Positions 44,917 through 53,235 of a stretch of DNA of 64,000 nucleotides are shown here, piece after piece. Location: positions 124,001 to 188,000 of the forward strand of contig CAWASG010000002.1 of NCBI GenBank assembly GCA_963784615.1, in the 5' to 3' direction. Both the position numbers and the translations under genes were made by a program. This DNA comes from UBA11403 sp963784615. Its GTDB lineage: Bacteria; Pseudomonadota; Gammaproteobacteria; Legionellales; Legionellaceae. Below the pieces are notes generated by a model. It saw only the letters and a program-made list of their open reading frames with translations, ran no database searches and was not told the origin of the DNA. Positions within the stretch are counted from its first letter, which is position 1. Each line of letters opens with the position of its first letter.

Positions 44917-45019
44917 GAGAGATTCCTTGTTGAGTTGGACTATTTCCCTGTCAACTTCCTGCAGGGATTGGTATGTTATCAGAAAATATTGTTTGAATGG
45001 AGCTAAGAACGTTAAAACC

Positions 45020-46168
45020 CAGGGCAAACGCATCTTAAATTACTTGCCTAATAATGGTTTCTCTGAAATCGTCCTCTAATGCCGCCATAAACCGTTTACG
45101 CTTCATGCTAGCTTTTCTTGATGTGTCATTTTTAATTAGGTTCAACGCAATATGTCGCATGATAGCAAAATTTTCAGGTGAAGCTTCTGTTCGTATGCGC
45201 GACTCATCTTCTCTGAAAGTCATATCAAGCGTCCAGTGAAGCTGATTTTCAATTCCCCAGTGTTGACGCACAGCCGTTAATGTTTTCTCTGCATTCGGTA
45301 CAATGGAGGCAATATAAAAACGAGTATCTTCTGTATCTTGTGCAAGCCCGTCTTTGAATTCTCTACGAGACTTTATCATTATAAGGCTTTTTAAATCAGG
45401 CCATTTTTTAAACGATGGAAAGCTATCAACACATGGTTTTATTGCCCAACATTGACGGAACTCAATCCGCCCATGCCCAGCATCATGTTCTTCAAAATAA
45501 TCATGCTGTACTTGCTTGAAGTCCGCTGCCAATGCTGTTTTAAAAAAATCTGTAACCTCGACATGCAGGTTGCCCTGATTCCCTTTTAGAGCAAGTATGT
45601 AGTCGGCCTTTTTCTGAATTATTTTTTCAGTAATTGCTGTCTGGCAGCCCATTGCATCGATGGTGACGATGCATCCCTTGAGTTCAAGTACATCTAATAG
45701 CTGCGGGATGGCTGTGATTTCGTTACTTTTTTCTGCTGTTTTTTCTTGACCAAGTACAAGTCCATTTTCACTACTCCAGGCACTCACCATATGAATCGCG
45801 GGAACTCCATCCCGGCGATTGTGGCTCCTACGTAAGGTTTTTCCATCAATTGCCACAACATCCCCCAATGTCGCTACCGATACAGATTGAACCCATTTCA
45901 TAAAACAGGCTTGAAATTCCTTCGTTTCAATTTTACGCATCACTCGTGCTAACGTGTCATCAACAGGAATACCATCTTTATAAGGCAGGAATTTTCTGAG
46001 CCAATCTAATTTAGCTTCACCAAAATCCTTAAGTGATTTCCAACCATCACAACCAGACACTGTCCCTGCAATAATCAGTAAAATAATTTCTATTAATGGA
46101 TATCGTTTGGTTCGATCTACTCGTGGATCAGTTAACATTTCAAAATGTTCGATTAACCCTTTATTCAT
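45020..46168 (-). mobile_element. ISAs1-family insertion sequence, one end identified
   Basis: One end is at 45020 (CAGGGCAAACGCATCTTAAA). The opposite end should read ...TTTGCCCTG after 46168 but is not present, so that end is lost or too diverged to recognise. Confidence 0.65.
45035..46168 (-). CDS. ISAs1-family transposase (DDE)
   Basis: 377 residues, full length. N-terminal DDE_Tnp_1-associated region (PLIEIILLIIAGTVSGCDGW), catalytic Asp in DVVAIDGKTLRRS, Asp in VTIDAMGCQ, and C-terminal HWGIENQLHWTLDMTFREDE holding the Glu. Protein looks intact although one IS end was not found. Confidence 0.92.
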   Translation of the reverse strand: MNKGLIEHFEMLTDPRVDRTKRYPLIEIILLIIAGTVSGCDGWKSLKDFGEAKLDWLRKFLPYKDGIPVDDTLARVMRKIETKEFQACFMKWVQSVSVATLGDVVAIDGKTLRRSHNRRDGVPAIHMVSAWSSENGLVLGQEKTAEKSNEITAIPQLLDVLELKGCIVTIDAMGCQTAITEKIIQKKADYILALKGNQGNLHVEVTDFFKTALAADFKQVQHDYFEEHDAGHGRIEFRQCWAIKPCVDSFPSFKKWPDLKSLIMIKSRREFKDGLAQDTEDTRFYIASIVPNAEKTLTAVRQHWGIENQLHWTLDMTFREDESRIRTEASPENFAIMRHIALNLIKNDTSRKASMKRKRFMAALEDDFRETIIRQVI

Positions 46169-46335
46169 CTTTATCCCCGGATAAGCAAGGTGGGTAGTAG
46201 ATCATAGGTGAATTAGTTTGTCGATCCTTGCGGAGGATATATTTTCAATAGCATGAAGTAATGTCATGAATGCAATGCGTTCACATGCCGTATTTAATGA
46301 ACAGGAGCAGAAAAAATGTCCGAATTTTCTCTGAG

Positions 46336-46774
46336 CCCGTTCGTGCTGAGGAGGCGCGTCACAGATGCTGCAGTTTGGTAGGTAGGTCGATGCGCCGTCT
46401 CGAAGCATGCGCCGATAGTGCCTGCCAGTCGCCCTTAATGAGTGCTTCTTTTTTTTTGCGACTCCATCCCTGTATTTGTTTTTCAGCAGATAGTGCTTCT
46501 TCTCGCGTAGAAAATTCTTGTGAGTACATCAATTGAACAGGCAGTCGTGTGCATGTGTGACAACTAGAGATCATTTTATTTTGATGCTGTGTAAATCGAT
46601 TTTCTAAATTATCGGTGTGACCCGTGTAATAGCTTTTATCATTACATTGAAGAATGTAAACCCAAAACATAATATAACTCCGTTGGATGCCATCCGTGTG
46701 TATGCTTCGAGACGGCGCGTTGGACTCTTTATCACTTCATCGGTCCGTATTCGCGCCTCCTCAGCACGAACGGG
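46336..46774. repeat. Nested inverted repeats framing the second GIY-YIG gene
   Basis: Outer 23-bp perfect pair 46336-46358/46752-46774 (CCCGTTCGTGCTGAGGAGGC...). Inner 17-bp perfect pair 46392-46408/46702-46718 (GCGCCGTCTCGAAGCAT). Spacing between outer and inner is exactly 33 bp on both sides, and the spacer sequences differ. Confidence 0.92.
46359..46670 (-). CDS. Small GIY-YIG nuclease domain protein (second copy)
   Basis: 103 residues. FWVYILQCNDKSYYTGHTDN is the GIY-YIG core, with Arg in NLENRFTQHQ and Glu in STREEALSAEKQIQGWSRKKK. The last ~17 codons (HASRRRID...) are written by the inner repeat, and the stop lies just inside the outer repeat, so gene and repeats form one unit. Confidence 0.88.
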   Translation of the reverse strand: MFWVYILQCNDKSYYTGHTDNLENRFTQHQNKMISSCHTCTRLPVQLMYSQEFSTREEALSAEKQIQGWSRKKKEALIKGDWQALSAHASRRRIDLPTKLQHL

Positions 46775-46861
46775 ATCGGGGTAACTTTAAACATTTTTTT
46801 AGATAGCAGTCAACTACTCTAAAACAACAAGGTGTGTGATTGAAATGGTTTTTTTAACTGT

Positions 46862-47236
46862 TCAAATTTTAGATGATCCTGCCCTGCAACCTGCTCGCCC
46901 TTCTGGTGCTTCTCCACAACAAATAGCAATCAATTTTGCCTCACCATCACCATCCAGTTTTCGACGGCTGTAGCGAGGAGTAAATTTCTTTCGAAAAACC
47001 TCCTCCAAACCACTATCAATAAATTTTTTCCTTATCCGTGTGATTGTTTTAACGCTTATCTCTACTTCATCCTTTATCGCTTCATCAGTGTATTTCATGC
47101 CATCTAAAGAAGCATCCGCTCGAAGTAATACACGTGCCAGCTTATGTTTCTTAGCAGCAACATTTCCATTCGACAACATTTTATTAAGTTCTGCTCGTTC
47201 TTCATTCGTCAATCGTACGACATACTTCTTTTCCAT
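46862..47236 (-). pseudogene. IS630-family transposase, N-terminal fragment
   Basis: 124 codons from ATG 47236 (MEKKYVVRLTNEERAELNKM). HTH region ISVKTITRIRKKFIDSGLEE, then ICCGEAPEGRA followed by unrelated residues and a stop. The DDE catalytic domain is missing. Confidence 0.8.
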
Positions 47237-47322
47237 GAATAACATCCTACCCTTCAAATTTTAATTTTCTGTGAATAGGATAAACCTCTTTTTGAGTTAG
47301 TCAAACTTAGTGAGACGTTGTA

Positions 47323-47520
47323 CTAGTACGTTGTTAACCTAATTTTGACCAGTTGGATTGATAGCATTAAATCGGAATCCGAGCCACGACCGTTAGGGAG
47401 TGGAGCAGGTTCGGAGCCGGCTGAACTGCTCCACTCCCTAACGGTCGTGGCTCGGATTTCGGCTATGTATCAACAAGTTGAGTATTGCCATCGGTCAAAA
47501 TTAGATTAACAACGTACTAG
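47323..47520. mobile_element. 198-bp MITE with 28-bp termini and a 33-bp internal palindrome
   Basis: Terminal inverted repeats 47323-47350 and 47493-47520 (CTAGTACGTTGTTAA...AATTTTGACC; one mismatch). Internal perfect palindrome arms 47376-47408/47426-47458. Non-coding. May be mobilised by an IS630-type transposase such as the neighbour's parent; inference. To its right, minus-strand frame 47521-47680 encodes a hydrophobic piece (VGAGATLLISVAI), possibly a gene remnant cut by the MITE. The rest of 47258-47757 shows no gene. Confidence 0.85.
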
Positions 47521-47757
47521 TCTACTTGATAAATTGTTGAGGTGTTCGTTAATGCCGCCAAGGTAGTACATTCGGATTGCTACTGAAATTAAAAGTGTGG
47601 CACCCGCTCCAACTAGAGGTCCTTTGATACTTTTTTTTGATATCGTTTGAGAGGGGGGTACCCATCATCATCCTTGATGTGAATTTAAATCTGTCTACAT
47701 CGAGTCTACATGATTTCTTCGATATTTTCGAATATTGCTGTAACTACTTGATTTATA

Positions 47758-47810
47758 TGGTGGGCCCACAAGGACTTGAACCTTGGACCAACGGATTATG
47801 AGCCCGTCCA
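47758..47810 (-). tRNA. 3' fragment of a CAT-anticodon tRNA (Met/Ile2 type): attachment-site scar
   Basis: Minus strand: anticodon arm ACGGG-CTCATAA-TCCGT, variable TGGTC, T-arm CAAGG-TTCAAGT-CCTTG, acceptor strand TGGGCCCA and CCA. The 5' half (D-arm and 5' acceptor strand) is absent, replaced by AT-rich DNA. Integrative elements that enter tRNA 3' ends leave this kind of partial copy. Marks the left boundary of the conjugative element. Confidence 0.8.
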
Positions 47811-47990
47811 ATAAATTATAACCACTTGATTATATAACACTTTTTGTCACTGGATAAACCCTACAAATGGCGTACGATGTCTAACGATGTCGTACCCAAA
47901 TACACAAATCTCACGCAGTGTCTGTGGGATAGTGTCACAGGCCTCTATTTCAATATAAAAAATTAATTACTTGCTTGTGTAAATTTTGGT

Positions 47991-48710
47991 TCAGGTTGGT
48001 GGAGTACTCTCTTGAGCACTTTTAACATACTCTAAATATTTATCAACGTCTAAAGCTGGCACAGAGCCCAGTGATCTAAGTTTTTCAATTAGTTTAAGTA
48101 AAAAAAACGCTAAAATTGGTTTTTTATCTTGATATTCAATAAAGTTTTCCCCTACAACTTTGACCCCATGGTCAAGACATAAAACGAACATTAAATCAGA
48201 CCCAGCTATTAAGTTGTTAAAACACTGGGTACTTTTATTTCCTTTAGTTAATACTCCCCCGATTATGCTAAATAACTCTTTTTTATTGTTCCCCAGAATA
48301 TGGGCGAAGGTGGCTGAAGTCCTTGTTAATATCCTAGTACTTTTAAGTTTTTTGACTGCATAGTCATAATTATGTTGGTCAAAGTGTTGCTTCACTTCAA
48401 ATACTGCATAAACTCCTTCCGCAGGAATATAAACAATATTTTCTCCTCTAAAGATAAAAGGGGTAAAATGGCGGTCGTAAATAATTATATCGATTTGGTC
48501 GCTAATGTTCCCTTCATGATCAACGACGAAACCACTATCTACTTTATATCTTTCCGGGAGATATTTTCTTAATAAGCCAATCCAGTTTAATTCTGATTCG
48601 TCACCTTTAGCCGTCGGATGGTTAATTTCATCAATTTTGCTTGATAATTTTAAGCGCATTTCTTCATCGAGAGCGGAGAATAATTTTTGGATGTTAATTT
48701 TAGGGTTCAT
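47991..48710 (-). CDS. DUF6602-like protein with PD-(D/E)XK nuclease pattern
   Basis: 239 residues. SDQIDIIIYDRHFTP with Asp74 and GVYAVFEVKQ with Glu105-x-Lys107, preceded by an acidic helix (GDESELNWI, Glu ~40), form a restriction-endonuclease-fold active site. The gene starts 10 nt after the CD-NTase-like gene, so the two form an operon. Likely a nuclease effector or processing enzyme of a defence module; the pairing is seen, the function is inferred. Confidence 0.62.
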   Translation of the reverse strand: MNPKINIQKLFSALDEEMRLKLSSKIDEINHPTAKGDESELNWIGLLRKYLPERYKVDSGFVVDHEGNISDQIDIIIYDRHFTPFIFRGENIVYIPAEGVYAVFEVKQHFDQHNYDYAVKKLKSTRILTRTSATFAHILGNNKKELFSIIGGVLTKGNKSTQCFNNLIAGSDLMFVLCLDHGVKVVGENFIEYQDKKPILAFFLLKLIEKLRSLGSVPALDVDKYLEYVKSAQESTPPT

Positions 48711-48719
48711 AATTGTTGG

Positions 48720-49490
48720 TTACCAAACTATACGATGCCAATTTTCGCGCGAAGCGATTTTTGCGGCGTTAATAATTCTATTTTTTTCCACGGATGTCAG
48801 CAAATCGGACAAAATGTTGTTGGAATTGGCTGGGTCAACAATTCGTGATGATAGCGGGTTGTTATAGTCTTTTGCTAGTTCATTTAGAGCGTGCCTAACA
48901 TTATTTTCTAACTTTTCTACATTCATAGGGTCCGTTGGTTTGTGTAATAATATGTTGGTTATAAGTAAATACTCAAGATAAATAGAGGGGATATCGAGCT
49001 TATTTAATTCACGCCAAATTTTTAGAATTTTTATTTCATCGGTTCTTTTAGATTGAGAAATGTCTGATATGTGCTTATGAATGTTTGTTTGTGTCCATGT
49101 GTTTGAATTTGAAACATATAAATTATGGTTATTAGTATTTCCCGATAGTTTTCTGGCCGGGGTAATATCTATCTCAAAATTATTAATGGTTACTCTTATC
49201 GAGACGTTTTGTTTTCGAGCAGTTGGATATGATTTTTTTAATTTAACATATAACGAGTCATAAATGCTTCGTAAACCACCCTTATTTTCATTACAGTCAC
49301 TTTTTAATGATATTAAATAATCAACATCAGAAGCTAGAGATATTGCTGTGCCTTTTGCCCGAGAACCTGATGGAGTTATTTCAACGAAGCAAGAACTAGC
49401 CCATTCTTGAATAATGCGCTGAAGCTCATGTATTGTGTAGATATCTGGGTCCCGCGCTCTATATTTGTGTAAAATTTGATGTAAGTACAT
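48720..49490 (-). CDS. CD-NTase-like nucleotidyltransferase
   Basis: 256 residues. Pol-beta-type active site: PSGSRAKGTAISLASDVDYL with Gly42-Ser43, Asp55, Asp57, and third acidic Asp108 in FEIDITPA. C-terminal helical part ending IVDPANSNN resembles OAS/CD-NTase enzymes that make cyclic oligonucleotide signals in CBASS. It is short, and the partner is a DUF6602-like protein rather than a common CBASS effector. A minimal nucleotidyltransferase of a toxin-antitoxin type is the alternative. Confidence 0.65.
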   Translation of the reverse strand: MYLHQILHKYRARDPDIYTIHELQRIIQEWASSCFVEITPSGSRAKGTAISLASDVDYLISLKSDCNENKGGLRSIYDSLYVKLKKSYPTARKQNVSIRVTINNFEIDITPARKLSGNTNNHNLYVSNSNTWTQTNIHKHISDISQSKRTDEIKILKIWRELNKLDIPSIYLEYLLITNILLHKPTDPMNVEKLENNVRHALNELAKDYNNPLSSRIVDPANSNNILSDLLTSVEKNRIINAAKIASRENWHRIVW

Positions 49491-49580
49491 AATCGTTTCA
49501 CTCTTGGACAGTCTGTGAGATCAAACCTTGTGTTGATCTTAACATGCTTGCTGAAATCAATATATTAAAGATGCTCAGAA

Positions 49581-49607
49581 ATAAAAAAAGCCCCGAAACG
49601 GGGCTTT
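49581..49607 (-). terminator. Rho-independent terminator of ardA
   Basis: Perfect 9-bp stem AAAGCCCCG/CGGGGCTTT with 3-nt loop, followed on the minus strand by TTTTTTTAT. The ardA stop codon overlaps the stem. Confidence 0.92.
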
Positions 49608-50112
49608 AACAATGAGAAAAAACGTGCGTTCGTCCTTGGGCTTCCATCGAAAAATAATCACTCATAAACAAATCACGTGAAAACGCTTCGTGATCGATGT
49701 AGTAGATCAAATTTTTCGGTATCGCATCGCTGTAACATTCTTCAAAAATAGATTGGGCAAAATCGACTTCGCTGTCATAGGCTCCATGATACTGATCCTC
49801 CAGCAGTGTTTGTGCGTCATCGATTGAGTAGTCACCCAAAAGGGTGGCACCCAATTCTCCGTGTTCGTCGATGAATTCGGCGAGTTTGACCACATGTGGA
49901 ATGCTTTCATACTCGTCGAGCCTTGCATCACCAAATCCTGAGTAGTCGTGAATCGCCCACTCCTCTCCTCCTTCCACAGGGCTTTTTGCAAGCATGTCGT
50001 AGATGTCTTTGTAAATCCCATCTTCGTCTTGCGTTGCATCACACCAAATGCCATGGAGATAGCCGCTGTTGTAAGCAGCAAGGCAGGCCACGTAAATTTT
50101 TGGGGTATCCAT
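49606..50112 (-). CDS. ardA: Antirestriction protein ArdA
   Basis: 168 residues from ATG 50112 (GGAGAA upstream). DNA-mimic inhibitor of type I restriction enzymes: very acidic, with conserved YVACLAAYNSGYLHGIWCDA and EEWAIHDYSGF. ArdA genes are carried by conjugative elements to protect DNA entering a new host, consistent with the setting here. Confidence 0.92.
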   Translation of the reverse strand: MDTPKIYVACLAAYNSGYLHGIWCDATQDEDGIYKDIYDMLAKSPVEGGEEWAIHDYSGFGDARLDEYESIPHVVKLAEFIDEHGELGATLLGDYSIDDAQTLLEDQYHGAYDSEVDFAQSIFEECYSDAIPKNLIYYIDHEAFSRDLFMSDYFSMEAQGRTHVFSHC

Positions 50113-50202
50113 TGTTTTCTCCTTGATGGTGCAGGAGAGCCGCAACCCAAACGGGAGGCTTGCTCCCGCTGGGGTTGTTAGTTTTTAGAAAGGTATTTCA
50201 GT

Positions 50203-50403
50203 TTAGACAACACACGGAAAAACCCACTGGGCTAGTGCGCGTTTCCTTTGAAGGGTAGAACGAAGGATCTCTAATTCCTGATCAATTTGAATCATATCCT
50301 GAACCGATAACTCATGTTGCAACGCGCAAAGTTCGTTAACGCTTCGGATTAGATTAAAGATGGCTTGTTCAGTTCGTGGGATGTACGAGGTGATTTGTTG
50401 CAT
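50203..50403 (-). CDS. Hypothetical small helical protein (66 aa)
   Basis: Begins MQQITSYIPRTEQAIFNLIR at ATG 50403 with GGAG ribosome-binding site; helical (LQHELSVQDMIQIDQELEIL). Function unknown; accessory gene of the element. Confidence 0.6.
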   Translation of the reverse strand: MQQITSYIPRTEQAIFNLIRSVNELCALQHELSVQDMIQIDQELEILRSTLQRKRALAQWVFPCVV

Positions 50404-50492
50404 GGTTAAGTCTCCAATAAACAGAGAAATAACCAGCCCATGAGGGGAAGTTATTTCCCCGTGGTGGGTTAAACAAATGGATAAGCTAAGTT

Positions 50493-50897
50493 TTAGTGAT
50501 TGAAATGAATCAGTGCCGAAAGATAGGCGGCCAGCGATAACCCAACGGTTATAACGGTACCCGTCATCCATCGACGTGATGCGAGTAACTCGCTTTTGTT
50601 ATCACGAAGTTGTTGATCGTGATACTTGGCGGTATCCTTCATTCGCGCATCAAATTCACGACGCTGTTCAGCAAGTTTTTGGTCTTGCTTGGCGAACACG
50701 TCATCCATTGAGCGATCATGCTTGGCAAACACTTCCTTAACGGCTTCACTTAACATGCTATCCACCTCATGCTTACTATAGATATTAAAGATCTCAATCT
50801 CGGTGAGGGTCGACATAAATTCGTCTCCCACGTCAGATTTCAGCCCTTTCTTTCTCAATAGTCTAGCATATTTTAACGTATCGCACTGAATACGCAT
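50493..50897 (-). CDS. Coiled-coil protein with C-terminal membrane anchor (DUF1640-like)
   Basis: 134 residues from ATG 50897 (AAGGAGAAA upstream). Central coiled coil (FAKQDQKLAEQRREFDARMK) and C-terminal TM segment (GTVITVGLSLAAYLSALIH). Layout like DUF1640/CCDC90 proteins, which sit in mobile elements with unknown role. Confidence 0.6.
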   Translation of the reverse strand: MRIQCDTLKYARLLRKKGLKSDVGDEFMSTLTEIEIFNIYSKHEVDSMLSEAVKEVFAKHDRSMDDVFAKQDQKLAEQRREFDARMKDTAKYHDQQLRDNKSELLASRRWMTGTVITVGLSLAAYLSALIHFNH

Positions 50898-51064
50898 GGT
50901 ACATTTCTCCTTAAAATGGCCAGAGAAATGCCCAATGACTGGACGATTCTCCAGCATTGATACATCACAAACGTGGTTGATTTGCCTAATTTTTAAAGAA
51001 CATTGTCATGAACACAGGGTTTCGCCAACAAACAGACAGCGAATGATGTCAAACAGGTTTAAAA

Positions 51065-51215
51065 CAAGATGTTTTAATGAGGCTCCATCCGGGTGGATGG
51101 TTAGTGGCTTTACACTAAGGTTCCCGACTTAAACGTTCTGCCACAAGATTGGGGAATGATGGTGGCTATTCACAAGACCTTTCGGTTTCACCTGAATTTC
51201 GCAGGTTCATCAGTT
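51065..51215 (+). ncRNA. Structured element, copy A
   Basis: Ordered hairpins: CCATCC/GGATGG (51085-51100); conserved GGTTCCCGACT (51119-51129); GCCAC/GTGGC with inner ATT/AAT (51140-51166); AGACC/GGTTT (51175-51188); ACCTG/CAGGT (51190-51206); then TTCATCAGTT. Copy B has the same plan with compensatory changes. The rest of 50898-51313 is non-coding. Could be a 5' regulator of the gene at 51314 or an independent RNA. Confidence 0.6.
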
Positions 51216-51313
51216 GTGTTATCTTAATTATACTTCTTCCAATAACAATAAACAACGATTCGTGTTATTATATGCATTGAAAATTGAAAATAATTTTAAT
51301 AAAGGAAAGTTTT

Positions 51314-51532
51314 ATGAATACATTTGAATTTATTTTAAGCTTACAATGTCGTATGGTAATAACTTTTATAGCCCTGCTTTTATATGGAGTTATAAGCCCT
51401 GAATCTAATCCTCATGATGTTCTTGCCCCAGCCTTAGATCCTTTACTACATCAAATAAAATCAGCAATCATTCCAGCGCTATGTACTTACTGGGGTATTT
51501 CCATGCTTATTAATAAAATTATCTATAAGTAG
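51314..51532 (+). CDS. Small membrane protein (72 aa), unknown
   Basis: Begins MNTFEFILSLQCRMVITFIA at 51314 with AAAGGAAAG upstream. Two hydrophobic segments (~12-32, ~50-68). Lies ~100 bp downstream of structured element A and convergent with the integrase gene (4-nt gap). Confidence 0.6.
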   Translation: MNTFEFILSLQCRMVITFIALLLYGVISPESNPHDVLAPALDPLLHQIKSAIIPALCTYWGISMLINKIIYK

Positions 51533-51536
51533 TCTG

Positions 51537-52436
51537 CTAACCACAATAAATTCTGAGAATAGAAATTCTAGAATGACCTAAAGCCCGGCTAATAATCTGC
51601 CGGGCTTGTCGATCGATCTCTTTTTCCATCTTATTCATATCTTTGAACTTCTTACCGCCATCAATCGGTGGAGTGAGTCCTTGTCCGCTTGGATCAAACT
51701 GGCGAGTGAGCTCCTTGTACCGGCGTTGGGCGTAGGCATGTCTCAATCCATGTAATTTACAAACTCCCATGGCTTTCGCTTGCGCTTCATAATGGTTTAA
51801 ATGCTGTTTGTAGGATCGATCCACAGGTATGAGTGAATGCCCAAGCGGTACCAAACGAGCAACTTTACCCAACCATTCGCGCTGTGTATCGTTAGTAATG
51901 TCTACCGTTCGACCAATACCACCCTTTGTCCAACTGGGCTTAATAATGATTGTGTTGCCATCAATCGCATCCCTTACTGTGAATTTCATCGATTCCTCAC
52001 GCCTAAGACCAAACAAGGCTTGGCCTTCAAGTGATAACCGGATATATGGATCGGTGCACTTCGTTAAATCGATTTGATGAATGGCTTTGTTCTGTGTAGG
52101 AACGTAAGAGCGTTTATCAAGATGATAGGCGGCATTGTCTGGCTTGATAAGCTTCCCGTTATCGAGCAGTCTTGCTGTCGTTCGTAATTTTGACATGTAA
52201 TTTTTGATGGTGGCAGGGCTTTTGTTTTGTGATTTCCAATGTTCGACCAGAGCGAAGATATGCTTGGGCTGGAAACCTTTAACATGGTCTACCTTATAAC
52301 CTAACTCATGCAAATCCTTGATGCAGCGGAACAGCATGTGGCGCATATCGGCCTGGCTTGCATAGGAGTGGCTTAGGTCTTGTTTGACCAATTGATTGAT
52401 TGAAAACTTGGCGCTTCTTAATTTTGTCTTACTCAT
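51537..52436 (-). CDS. Tyrosine recombinase/integrase (active-type)
   Basis: 299 residues. N-terminal SAM-like core-binding domain (~1-100), catalytic domain with Arg in FGLRREESMKF, HGLRHAYAQRR (His-x-x-Arg), GHSRISILRIYCG with the nucleophile Tyr three residues from the end. Similar to the phage_integrase_N/integrase_1 group of conjugative islands. Probably integrates the element into the CAT-tRNA gene. Start overlaps the upstream recombinase-like gene by 8 nt. Confidence 0.87.
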   Translation of the reverse strand: MSKTKLRSAKFSINQLVKQDLSHSYASQADMRHMLFRCIKDLHELGYKVDHVKGFQPKHIFALVEHWKSQNKSPATIKNYMSKLRTTARLLDNGKLIKPDNAAYHLDKRSYVPTQNKAIHQIDLTKCTDPYIRLSLEGQALFGLRREESMKFTVRDAIDGNTIIIKPSWTKGGIGRTVDITNDTQREWLGKVARLVPLGHSLIPVDRSYKQHLNHYEAQAKAMGVCKLHGLRHAYAQRRYKELTRQFDPSGQGLTPPIDGGKKFKDMNKMEKEIDRQARQIISRALGHSRISILRIYCG

Positions 52437-53235
52437 GCAAATACCCCCAAAGTGTAGTACGTGATTTCAAGCCCATTTCACGCATGACCATGCAGCTTGC
52501 TTCGTGATTTGAAAAGGCTTGTAACAAATGATGGTGCTGATGACTCGCATAAAGGTACCGATACGATTTCAATGATGAGCATCCGGCTTTTTTCATTGAG
52601 GTACGATAGATGTGCAATATCGCATGATACCCATGCGCGGCAATGAGGCTGTGATGACGCTCTGTATGTGATGCGAAGGATTGCAGTATATCGAGCTGAT
52701 CATGATGACGTATGGGAATCACTCGATCTCGGTGGTTGAAAGCAATGTCCCGTGTTATCCAAAGGGAGTGTTCACGAATGTGAAGGTCGGGAATTAATCG
52801 CGTGATTTCGCTGAAGGTTAGCCCAAATCCAGATTGAAGTTGCAAAATGATTCTGGCGATCGGGTGTGATAATTTTTCTAAAATAGTGCTCAGGCTTGGG
52901 GTTTGTTTTGCTTGGGGTTTCGGACGCACGATACCGAGCGATTGATTGTCAATTTCCGCTATTGAGTGATTGATGCTTGCTAAAAAATATCGAACGACTG
53001 TCATGTATTTCATCATGGTCGTTGGTTTTATGTTTTTCTTTTTCCAATGTAAAACCAGAGCGCGAATATTCTCTTGATTTAATCCATGCCATTTACCGGG
53101 AAGCAGTTCTAATTTAAACAGATCGTGTATGACCTTATGGATGACGAAATGGCGATATTTTTTATCGCGATGTGAGCCACGGTTATCGTTTATTAACTGA
53201 TTATTTGCCAATCGGCGTATTGCATTTTTTCGCAT
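52429..53235 (-). CDS. Degenerate tyrosine-recombinase paralogue
   Basis: 268 residues with the same layout (SAM-like N-domain, then GFGLTFSEITRLIPDL at the Arg I position and LKSYRYLYASHQHHH at the HxxR position). The catalytic Arg and His-x-x-Arg are lost; a C-terminal TTLWGYLHE keeps a Tyr. Likely a non-catalytic partner or architectural subunit of the active integrase gene that overlaps its 3' end; inference. Confidence 0.7.
   Translation of the reverse strand: MRKNAIRRLANNQLINDNRGSHRDKKYRHFVIHKVIHDLFKLELLPGKWHGLNQENIRALVLHWKKKNIKPTTMMKYMTVVRYFLASINHSIAEIDNQSLGIVRPKPQAKQTPSLSTILEKLSHPIARIILQLQSGFGLTFSEITRLIPDLHIREHSLWITRDIAFNHRDRVIPIRHHDQLDILQSFASHTERHHSLIAAHGYHAILHIYRTSMKKAGCSSLKSYRYLYASHQHHHLLQAFSNHEASCMVMREMGLKSRTTLWGYLHE

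Noticed and set aside
46202..46408. 68-codon minus-strand frame with several Cys
   Set aside because: Runs through the inverted repeats at the end of the GIY-YIG unit and has no conserved pattern; CxxC spacing looks accidental.
47758..47830. Complete tRNA gene
   Set aside because: D-arm and 5' acceptor strand are absent, so only a 3' fragment.
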